Shown here: positions 42,256 to 49,337 of the stretch, piece after piece
Position numbering within the stretch: position 1 is the first letter of the stretch
How the letters are laid out: each line of letters opens with the position of its first letter
NCBI RefSeq assembly: GCF_001957125.1
Contig: NZ_MPHJ01000009.1
Coordinates: 68,204-132,203, forward strand
Direction: 5' to 3'
Length of the DNA stretch: 64,000 nt
Source of the DNA: Shewanella sp. UCD-KL12
GTDB taxonomy: Bacteria; Pseudomonadota; Gammaproteobacteria; Enterobacterales; Shewanellaceae
Translations under genes and position numbers: made by a program
Notes under the pieces: generated by a model
Databases searched by the model: none
Seen by the model: only the letters and a program-made list of their open reading frames with translations
Told to the model about the DNA's origin: nothing

Positions 42256-43101
42256 TTGAGCAATCACAACCACAGCTTGATAAGAACAGCGACTGAAGTG
42301 CCATTAACCATCGCAGTAAAGGCCATCGATCAAAATGGTGAGCAGGTCGATAAACATATTGCCTGTGAGCGTCCTTTAACGGTTTATCTCAACTGGCAAC
42401 CCATTGTGACGCTAATGACACTCGGGGCTAGAGCAGAGGCACTATCGCTAGGTTATTTGAAAAACCAAGGGTTTATTTCAGATCTAGACAAACTTGAATC
42501 AGTCATTGTCGACTGGGAAGTTAGCTCAGCCGCTATTATCACTAAAGAGAGCACTGCTGACTTAGATGAAAAGCTATCTGAGAAGACTGTGACCTCAGGC
42601 TGCGGTCAAGGCACTGTGTATGGTGGCTTTATGGATGGCCTCGATGAGATCAATCTACCCAGCCCGCAGATAAAGCAGAGCATGCTTTACGCCCTGCTAA
42701 AGAACATTAGTGAATATAACGAAACCTACAAAAATGCAGGTGCTGTACATGGTTGTGGCCTATGTAAAGAAGATGAGATCGTCGATTTTGTCGAAGATGT
42801 TGGTCGTCATAATGCTGTAGACACACTGGCTGGAGAGATGTGGTTAAAAGAGACCATAGGTGAAGATAAACTCTTCTACACCACAGGTCGTTTAACCTCT
42901 GAGATGGTGATTAAGGTCGCCAAGATGGGCATTCCTGTCGTCCTCTCCCGCAGTGGCGCGACCCAGATGGGCTTAGAGCTCGCTCAAAAGCTAGGTATTA
43001 CCATGATAGCTAGAGCTAAGGGCAAGCACTTCCTTATCTATAATGGTGCCGAAAATATCGAATTCGACGCAGTCCCACCTAAGCGTCCAACAAAAACATA
43101 A
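42256..43101 (+). CDS. fdhD: Sulfurtransferase FdhD, required for formate dehydrogenase activity
   Basis: 281-residue protein that moves sulfur from IscS to the Mo-bis-MGD of FdhA before insertion. The CxxC of the catalytic loop is at C167 and C170 (HGCGLCKEDE), followed by the diagnostic FVEDVGRHNAVDTLAGEMW. Length matches E. coli FdhD (277). The start is TTG with only a weak Shine-Dalgarno; no in-frame ATG lies close enough to replace it. Divergent from the fdh accessory operon. Confidence 0.95.
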   Translation: MSNHNHSLIRTATEVPLTIAVKAIDQNGEQVDKHIACERPLTVYLNWQPIVTLMTLGARAEALSLGYLKNQGFISDLDKLESVIVDWEVSSAAIITKESTADLDEKLSEKTVTSGCGQGTVYGGFMDGLDEINLPSPQIKQSMLYALLKNISEYNETYKNAGAVHGCGLCKEDEIVDFVEDVGRHNAVDTLAGEMWLKETIGEDKLFYTTGRLTSEMVIKVAKMGIPVVLSRSGATQMGLELAQKLGITMIARAKGKHFLIYNGAENIEFDAVPPKRPTKT

Positions 43102-43150
43102 TGAATAAACCAGCAAGTGAAGAGAGACACTTTCTCTTGTGCAATGAGCA

Positions 43151-44068
43151 ATGGAAACAGCAATGACAGAGCCGAGTAAACTCGTCTATATGAGCGCCAA
43201 ACAGGTCGCTGAATACTTAGATCTTAATGAAAAAAAGGTCTACGCAATGGCGAACGACCGCATACTACCTGCGACTAAGGTGACTGGTAAGTGGCTATTT
43301 CCTAAAATTTTAATCGACCGCTGGGTAATGGACTCATGCCATAGCGGCATGCTCTCTGATCGTATGCATATCACAGGCAGCGATGATCCTCTGCTGTCTA
43401 TGTTGGTATCTCGTCTAATGACCCAAATAGGCAAGAGCGACCTGATTAGCTACAGTTCAACAGGCTCACGATTAGGACTCGACCTCCTTTCACGAGGCTA
43501 TGCTGATGTCTGTACCTTACATTGGGGCAGTGTAGAGGAGCGAAATATTCGTCATCCGGCGCTATTGAAGGGTTACCCTAACCATCAACAGTGGGTGATG
43601 ATCCACGGCTATACTCGTAATCAAGGTCTAATGATGCGCCAAGACATGCATCAACGCTGCCAAGAAGAGGACAAGATTGTCTCACTTCCATGGCGATGGG
43701 TCGACAGACAAGCGGGAGCAGGCAGCCAGCAACACCTAGAGCATTGGTTAATGAAACAGGGCGCCGCCCTTTCTCATCTTAACGCTAATGTCACCGCCTA
43801 TAGTGAGCGCGAACTAGCAGGCTTTATCGCCCGCGGCGATGCTGACATAGGTTTCGGCTGTCAGTCAGTCGCCATGGAAAGTGGCCTAAGCTTCGTACCA
43901 TTGATCACTGAGTCATTCGATTTTGTCATGCCCCAAGGGATCTACTTCAGACGCCAACTACAGCACCTGTTCGATATGATATCGAGTACTCAGACACGTC
44001 AATTGGCCTCTACTTTGGGCGGGTATGATCTGACGGATTGCGGCAAGTTACTCTGGAATCCCTCTTAG
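43151..44068 (+). CDS. One-component regulator: excisionase-type HTH plus periplasmic-binding-like domain
   Basis: 305 residues. N-terminal HTH of the excisionase/MerR-like kind (about 12-62; SAKQVAEYLDLNEKKVYAMANDRILPATK, a region of 29 residues, then GKWLFPKILIDRWV). The rest is a substrate-binding fold (about 80-300) with SYSSTGSRLGLDLLSRGYADVC, VSLPWRWVDRQAGAGSQ and the GDADIGFGCQSVAMESGL segment typical of the ModA/PBP-like group in regulators of molybdenum enzymes. No signal peptide, so it is cytosolic. Placed 49 nt after fdhD, it probably senses molybdate, tungstate or a cofactor-related ligand and controls fdh (inference). Confidence 0.85.
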   Translation: METAMTEPSKLVYMSAKQVAEYLDLNEKKVYAMANDRILPATKVTGKWLFPKILIDRWVMDSCHSGMLSDRMHITGSDDPLLSMLVSRLMTQIGKSDLISYSSTGSRLGLDLLSRGYADVCTLHWGSVEERNIRHPALLKGYPNHQQWVMIHGYTRNQGLMMRQDMHQRCQEEDKIVSLPWRWVDRQAGAGSQQHLEHWLMKQGAALSHLNANVTAYSERELAGFIARGDADIGFGCQSVAMESGLSFVPLITESFDFVMPQGIYFRRQLQHLFDMISSTQTRQLASTLGGYDLTDCGKLLWNPS

Positions 44069-44081
44069 AAGGTTTGAGGGG

Positions 44082-44095
44082 CTAGGTGCGAGGCA
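44082..44095. repeat. Two heptad units after the regulator gene
   Basis: CTAGGTG then CGAGGCA, in register, beginning 13 nt after the stop codon. Short, but it contains both unit types (CTAG and CGAG cores) side by side. Confidence 0.5.
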
Positions 44096-44228
44096 GGTAG
44101 AGCTAAGACGACGCAGCGCTGATCGACGGCCTGCGGCCTATTCGGCGCTAACGCTATTTGGGATTTTGGGTTAACAATTGTTGAAGTAACTTTTTTGTAT
44201 CTGGCGTTATTGATACTTAGCAAGTTTG

Positions 44229-44258
44229 ATTGATAACCATAGCCTTATGGTTATCAAT
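44229..44258. repeat. Perfect 13-bp hairpin
   Basis: ATTGATAACCATA and TATGGTTATCAAT round a GCCT loop. There is no T-run, so it is not a standard terminator. It may be a transposon-derived palindrome or a processing signal. Confidence 0.7.
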
Positions 44259-44269
44259 TGCTTGCAGCA

Positions 44270-44392
44270 GGCTCATGTGCAGATACTTCTGCGAGACGCC
44301 GTGAATACATCTGACTGCCATGGATGGCTGGAATGCTAAAAAGTGTAGGGAACACTTTTGGCCTTGTAGGCTCTTTGATGACAAAAAACTTC
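44270..44392. repeat. Relative of dispersed repeat A/B
   Basis: Shares GTGCA...CTGC-GA-CGCCGT-ATACATC and then GACTGCCATGGATGGCTGGAATG with the copy at 21460, in the same order, with different spacing; GTAGGCTCT follows. The next bases (CCATGTTTAAA, then GGCATCCTTGCCT) recall the 64-bp tandem unit at 32973. Confidence 0.55.
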
Positions 44393-44558
44393 CATGTTTA
44401 AAAGCCAGTTCGGCATCCTTGCCTCTCGTTCGAAGAGCTTCACTAAGTGAAGCCTCACCTTGAAATCTAAGCTCGCAGCCCTATCTACACCCGATTATTA
44501 ACCTCTTCGATTTGGCATCAATAATTTAAAGGCTAAATTCCATATTTTACATAGAACA

Positions 44559-45269
44559 TTACAAGTACTTTTCAATGATAGGTGAGAGGTCTTCAACATT
44601 TGTGGCAATGTGATCAGGTTGAACAGTCCAAGTAGATGGATTTGCTCGACTATAGGCTGCGGCCACAGAGATAACTTTAGCCTGCCCACCGAGGGCTGAC
44701 TCTAGATTTCGGGCAAACTGTGTATCAGCTTCATGATCGCCGATATACATCAATAGTTGGCTATTGGTGTGGCCGAATATGCTCTCTAGACATTGAATTC
44801 CACCATCAGCTTGAGGCTTTTGATTGCCGTTTGAGACGTCATCATAGCCCACAACGGCCTTAAATGGCTTGTTAATACCATGAAATTCAAGAACATTGCG
44901 GATATTTCTCTGCGAATTTTGTGAACATATCCCATGATGAATGTCAGAGAATCTGTCTATGATTTTGGTTATGCCATTAAAGAGGTTAACCTGTGTTTGA
45001 TTCTTCTCTTGATGCTCCGCCCACATACTGCCAGCTTGAATCATCTCAGCATCGGACAAACCATAATATTCAACATATAGCTCTTGCCAGTTTCTAGCGG
45101 CATGATTTGCCTGATGATAAAGTTCTTCGCTATGCAGATATTTAGGCAAATTATCACCCGTTAAATGTGGTGCAACAATAGATAAAATTGTCTTGGTAAT
45201 ATCTATATTTTTAGGTACAGAATTAACCAACGTTCCATCATAATCCCACAATACTGCATCTAGCTTCAT
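44559..45269 (-). CDS. HAD-superfamily hydrolase
   Basis: 236-residue phosphatase of the phosphoglycolate-phosphatase-like group. Motif I is DAVLWDYDGTLVNS (Asp nucleophile about residue 9), motif II is CSQNSQRNI, and motif IV is MYIGDHEADTQFARN (about 168). The cap domain (about 20-95) is helical. Substrate unknown. Monocistronic on the minus strand, flanked by repeat-rich DNA on one side. Confidence 0.9.
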   Translation of the reverse strand: MKLDAVLWDYDGTLVNSVPKNIDITKTILSIVAPHLTGDNLPKYLHSEELYHQANHAARNWQELYVEYYGLSDAEMIQAGSMWAEHQEKNQTQVNLFNGITKIIDRFSDIHHGICSQNSQRNIRNVLEFHGINKPFKAVVGYDDVSNGNQKPQADGGIQCLESIFGHTNSQLLMYIGDHEADTQFARNLESALGGQAKVISVAAAYSRANPSTWTVQPDHIATNVEDLSPIIEKYL

Positions 45270-45687
45270 ACTTTTATCCTATCAAAAATGATCTAAAATA
45301 AGTCATCCAAGTTGCAACGCTTGATGCACTGAATTGAGTTGAATTTATGCTAGCTAACAGATTTTAACAAGCCGTCGATACGGCTAGAATGATGAATAAT
45401 ACCCAATACATAATCAAATATTGATCTTACTCACTTTGTGAGGGAAGCAGTTTAAAATCAGTCAATAAATATATAGAGAATACATACTTGTGAGCCGCAG
45501 GCGCTATATCACAACATATAGATAAACTGATTTTCACTCCCAAATTCCGTTGCAGGAGTGAGAGGTAACGGCAGCAAAGCCGATGAGTGATTGCACCACT
45601 CATCTCAAGTTATTAGATAAAGTCTAACTGTGTTGCTCAAGCGAAGCTTGATTAGAGAATAGAGTGACATTTTCACTCAACAAAACA
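45270..45687. other. Intergenic region between HAD hydrolase and pilin-like gene
   Basis: Contains a perfect hairpin at 45582-45604 (GATGAGTG, 7-nt loop, CACTCATC), about 85 nt beyond the pilin stop on the minus strand and without a T-run. Nothing else is recognised. Confidence 0.5.
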
Positions 45688-46227
45688 TCAGCAACCTGTG
45701 AGGTCTTCTTCCAGCGTGTAGGTGGTATCTGAACCACCCGTTCCTGTTGGCTCGATATAGCGGACATGGCAATTGGTGGTTTCATCATCCAAGAAATAAC
45801 CAAAGCGCACATTTGATGAGCCAACTAATACATTTGGTGTGCAAGAGCCGCTACCGAAGCAGAAATCGACCTCTTCGCCCACTTCAAGCATTTCACGTAA
45901 GCCACCGCCACCATTTTCACCGAAGGCCTCTGGGTAACCGAGCTTCATCTCAATATCTTCACCGTTGTAATCGATAACGCTTCGATCATCTTTTTCGACA
46001 CCATCTATGGCTGCCCGCGAATGTGCCAAGTCTAGTGAAGACTTAATCGCCCCTTTTATGCCTTGAACCGTTGAGATTTTTGCATCTGATTGCAGATTGA
46101 TAAACTTAGGAGCTGCAGTGACAGCCAAAATACCCAATATAATAATCACAATGACGAGCTCAATTAAGGTAAAGCCTTTTTGCTTCAAGCTATTATGATT
46201 ACCCGTTACATTTATACCTAACTGCAT
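45688..46227 (-). CDS. Type IV pilin-like (prepilin) protein
   Basis: 179 residues. The prepilin signature KG-FTLIELVIVIIILGILAV starts at residue 17, with cleavage expected after Gly18; the Glu at position +5 is present. The leader is long (18 residues) and basic, of the type IVa/MSHA kind. After the helix come KFINLQSDAKISTVQGIKGA and a C-terminal part with a CFGSGSC pair and two further Cys, fitting the disulfide loop of MSHA-like pilins. No pilus assembly genes adjoin it, so it is an orphan or minor pilin. Confidence 0.9.
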   Translation of the reverse strand: MQLGINVTGNHNSLKQKGFTLIELVIVIIILGILAVTAAPKFINLQSDAKISTVQGIKGAIKSSLDLAHSRAAIDGVEKDDRSVIDYNGEDIEMKLGYPEAFGENGGGGLREMLEVGEEVDFCFGSGSCTPNVLVGSSNVRFGYFLDDETTNCHVRYIEPTGTGGSDTTYTLEEDLTGC

Positions 46228-46433
46228 TATAAGATCCTTTTAAACAACATTGGGTTGCACTACTTAACTTGGCTATCTTAAATAGAATTGATATTCAAAG
46301 CCAATGTAATCACAGAAGTGTTTGTATAATCCTCGCCGGACAGGCGTTAGACAAGATTGAAGCAACGAACTTCAACAAGCTAGCCAATATCATTGATGGG
46401 ATTACATTAAATTTTTTAAAAATAATTAAGACG

Positions 46434-46874
46434 TTATTCGCTAGCGCTATATACATTGGGTTGCCAAACCTGCATGAGCACCTCTGGGTTAGGTACAGGT
46501 TTGAAGCCAAACTGGGCATACAGTCCATGGGCATCGCGGGTGGCAAGTACCATGCGCCTGAGGCCTTGCAGATCTGGGTGGTCTACAATCGCATTCATCA
46601 GCAACTTGCTTAAACCGCGGCCACGGTACTCATCGACAATAAACACATCCGCTAGATAAGCATAGGTGGCTCTGTCGGTGATCATACGACCGAAGCCAAC
46701 CTGTTTATCGCCATCTTGAACATCAGTAAATACACCGAAGCAAAGTGAGTGATTGAGCGCTTTCTGCAACACAGTTTTAGGTATTCCCTTCGCCCAATAA
46801 CTTTCAGAGATAACAGCATGAATAATATCGATATCCATCTCAACTAAATCAGTACTAATCCTATATCCCTGCAT
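46434..46874 (-). CDS. GNAT N-acetyltransferase
   Basis: 146-residue single-domain GNAT. FVIDEYRGRGLSKLLMNAIV (about 77-96) gives the acetyl-CoA loop, and YAQFGFKPVPNPEVLMQVW is the final strand, with the DAHGLYAQFGF motif common in this subgroup. AAAGGGAGA before the ATG at 46874 fixes the start, ten codons inside a longer open frame. Substrate unknown. Lies 48 nt after rlmF, same strand. Confidence 0.9.
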   Translation of the reverse strand: MQGYRISTDLVEMDIDIIHAVISESYWAKGIPKTVLQKALNHSLCFGVFTDVQDGDKQVGFGRMITDRATYAYLADVFIVDEYRGRGLSKLLMNAIVDHPDLQGLRRMVLATRDAHGLYAQFGFKPVPNPEVLMQVWQPNVYSASE

Positions 46875-46922
46875 TATCTCTCCCTTTAAACCTTCGCCTA
46901 ACAACCCACTTAACCTCGACTC

Positions 46923-48098
46923 TTAGCTACGATATTTAGCCCATAAGTCTCTTTGTGCTGGCGTCAAGAAACTCCAAGCCAACACCCGAGTGAGCTTATT
47001 ACCCTGAGCCATATCTATGGTCTTCACTGTAACCGCTCCCACTTTTTCAAGTGCTGCATAACTCGATTTAAGGTTTTCTTTTTTCGATACTAGACTCGTA
47101 AACCATAGGCATTGAGTCTTGAACTCACGACTTTCACTGATCATGTTCAATAGAAACTGCTTCTCGCCGCCATCGCACCACAGCTCAGCTTTTTGACCAC
47201 CAAAATTTAACTCTGCAGCCTTTAGCTTCTCCTTGCTTAAGTCAACATTAGAAGCATGTCCTTTCGCGGCTCTATTAGCCGCTAAGTTTTGCACTTTACG
47301 TTGGCTGCCCTCTGCAGCTTCGGCAAGTGAAGAGTGAAACGGTGGATTACACAGAGTCACATCAAACCGTTCATCCGCAGAGATAACCCCAGAGAAGACT
47401 TTTTGATGATCGGTTTGTAGGCGAGTTTCTATTTTCCCTTGCAAACATCTATTGTGATTAATGATGTTTGCCGCATTTTTAATGGAGAGAGGGTCGACAT
47501 CACTGGCAACACATCGCCATCCACAGGCTTGGCTAGCTAAGATGGGATAGATGAGGTTAGCACCTGTACCAATATCAAGCGCATTAATCTTCATACGTTT
47601 CGTTGAAGATCTACTATTTTTCCCACTATTTTTTAATGACTTAGATTCAGCATGGACATTTTGTCCACTTTGTTCAAGTGCCAATTCATCTTCAAGCGCT
47701 AACTCACCACGAAGAAGATCTTCAAGATAGTGAATGTAATCGACACGCCCAGGGATAGGTGGACATAAAAATCCCTGCGGAATATCCCAAAACTCTATTT
47801 GATAATCAGACTTAAGCAAGGCGAAGTTAAGTGCCTTAACCGCCTGAGGATCAGCAAAATCTATAGACAGTTTGCCATAAGGATTTGGCCTGACAAACGG
47901 CGTTAACACTGGGCAAGCTTGAGTTAGCTTATCAAAGTCATAGCCATCTCTATGTAAGTTTCTCTGATGTAACCCTTTGCCCTTTGAGTCGACCGTAGTC
48001 GCTGAATATTTGGCTGGTTTATTCGGCTTTTTAGCAGGTTTCTGCGAACGACGCTGTGCAGCAGGTTTAGATGGCTTTTTTTGAGCGGCTTTAGTCAT
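46923..48098 (-). CDS. rlmF: 23S rRNA (adenine1618-N6)-methyltransferase RlmF
   Basis: 391-residue SAM-dependent enzyme. Family segments are LHQRNLHRDGYDFDKL, FVRPNPYGKLSIDFADPQAV, the SAM loop ALDIGTGANLIYPIL (about 175) and the catalytic NPPF in TLCNPPFHSSLAEA (about 250). It has a Lys/Pro-rich N-terminal extension of about 40 residues and a low-complexity insert (about 132-170) before the SAM loop; E. coli RlmF is 308 residues, so these account for the extra length. Confidence 0.95.
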   Translation of the reverse strand: MTKAAQKKPSKPAAQRRSQKPAKKPNKPAKYSATTVDSKGKGLHQRNLHRDGYDFDKLTQACPVLTPFVRPNPYGKLSIDFADPQAVKALNFALLKSDYQIEFWDIPQGFLCPPIPGRVDYIHYLEDLLRGELALEDELALEQSGQNVHAESKSLKNSGKNSRSSTKRMKINALDIGTGANLIYPILASQACGWRCVASDVDPLSIKNAANIINHNRCLQGKIETRLQTDHQKVFSGVISADERFDVTLCNPPFHSSLAEAAEGSQRKVQNLAANRAAKGHASNVDLSKEKLKAAELNFGGQKAELWCDGGEKQFLLNMISESREFKTQCLWFTSLVSKKENLKSSYAALEKVGAVTVKTIDMAQGNKLTRVLAWSFLTPAQRDLWAKYRS

Positions 48099-48147
48099 AG
48101 GGGGTTCTTATGCCGTCAGTCGAATCACTCACGGCGGTATTATTTAG

Positions 48148-48585
48148 TTAGTCGTATAAATATTTGGTAAAGAGTAGGTTGACCACTAATGGCTTACCCG
48201 TTTCTTGCTCAATAAGCCTATTCACTGTGTCATAACACTCACGGCGTATCTCTTCTCGACCAGTGAGAGATTTTACTTTATCTGAAGTCTGGCTCCCCAT
48301 AATCTCTAATATCGCTGCACGTAACAGGGGATCATGATGTTCTATATCAATAAGGTCTTCAGGATCTTTGACCATGAGCTCGATACCTATACGTACAAAG
48401 CCTAACTTTTTGCCGGTGGAGATATAGTTAGTAATCAGATCAGGTTCAAATCCATAATAGGCATAGTTATCCACTATCTCCTCTTTTTCTGGCTCCTCAT
48501 CTTCTGCGTAACTCGCCGTGCTAAAGACGCCCATAATTAAAATGAGCAGCAGTGACGCAAACCTTTTCAGGTAGAGTGATTTCAT
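48148..48585 (-). CDS. FliL-like protein with signal peptide
   Basis: About 145 residues. Signal peptide MKSLYLKRFASLLLILIMG...YAEDEE, then the FliL domain: FEPDLITNYISTGKKLGFVRIGIELMVKDPED (about 45-76), LLRAAILEIMG and the final PLVVNLLFTKYLYD. True FliL has a membrane anchor and sits in flagellar operons. This one is alone and apparently secreted or cleaved, so it may be a periplasmic paralogue. Two alternative ATGs lie upstream; AAAGG 6 nt before the one at 48585 decided it. Confidence 0.8.
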   Translation of the reverse strand: MKSLYLKRFASLLLILIMGVFSTASYAEDEEPEKEEIVDNYAYYGFEPDLITNYISTGKKLGFVRIGIELMVKDPEDLIDIEHHDPLLRAAILEIMGSQTSDKVKSLTGREEIRRECYDTVNRLIEQETGKPLVVNLLFTKYLYD

Positions 48586-48701
48586 ATCGAACCTTTTCAT
48601 ATTGAACTGTATCTCCTTGATGCCCACTAATCTTTCTGACTATCGTTTTATGACATGGTAGACTGCACCAGTTTGCAAGCCAGTATTGTACCGAGAATTA
48701 G

Positions 48702-49265
48702 ATGAGTGTGACTAGGTTAAGCTTCCCCTATGGTGAATCAATTCAATGGTTTTCACCAGATAAAATCGCCGAACTGCCCCAATCCCCATTAACAGAATGG
48801 TTGCTTTCTACAGGAAGTTTAACTCAAAAGTTGCAATCTCACTGTGCCCATTTTGAGGTAAAAATCTTAGGTGAAGGTAATTTGACCCCATTTAGTGGCG
48901 AATTTCCTACTCAGCAGCAAGCTTGGGTACGAGAAGTTCTACTCTGTTTAGATGGTACACCTTGGATATTTGCTCGCACATTGATTTCAGGCCCATTACT
49001 GGCAAAAAAAGATAAAGATTTTCTCACTTTAGGCACTCGGCCGCTCGGTGAGTTGCTATTTTCAACGGATGACTTTACTCCAGGGAAAATAGAAGTTGCT
49101 CATTTCACCCCATGCGAAAAACTGGCCGAGTTAACCAGCTCGCTTAATCAGCCTGTCAGTCAAGAGCTCTGGGGCAGGCGTCGATACTTCTCCTTTGAAG
49201 GTGAAGATTTGATAGTCAGCGAAACCTTTCTTCCCGCAGCTCGCCAGTTCATTGAACAGTTGTAA
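48702..49265 (+). CDS. ubiC: Chorismate pyruvate-lyase UbiC
   Basis: 187 residues; converts chorismate to 4-hydroxybenzoate and pyruvate, the first committed step of ubiquinone synthesis. Family features: SPLTEWLLSTGSLTQKLQ, VREVLLCLDGTPWIFARTLI (Arg of the active site), FLTLGTRPLGELLF and RRRYFSFEGEDLIVSETFLP. It is slightly longer than E. coli UbiC (165). Divergent from the FliL-like gene; ubiA is not in view. Confidence 0.95.
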   Translation: MSVTRLSFPYGESIQWFSPDKIAELPQSPLTEWLLSTGSLTQKLQSHCAHFEVKILGEGNLTPFSGEFPTQQQAWVREVLLCLDGTPWIFARTLISGPLLAKKDKDFLTLGTRPLGELLFSTDDFTPGKIEVAHFTPCEKLAELTSSLNQPVSQELWGRRRYFSFEGEDLIVSETFLPAARQFIEQL

Positions 49266-49284
49266 ATCAGTTTAAATACTCAAC

Positions 49285-49316
49285 AATAAAAAACGCCCCT
49301 CAGGGCGTTTTTTATT
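49285..49316. terminator. Bidirectional terminator between ubiC and the M6 protease
   Basis: Perfect 14-bp stem AATAAAAAACGCCC with its complement, loop CTCA, serving two convergent genes. Confidence 0.93.
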
Positions 49317-49337
49317 GTCAGTGCAAAACAGATGCAA

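Larger units (their letters stand above)
44069..44558. other. Intergenic repeat region after the regulator
   Basis: Holds two heptad units, a 13-bp perfect hairpin and a relative of the dispersed repeat A/B, described separately. No ORF worth reporting. Confidence 0.6.
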
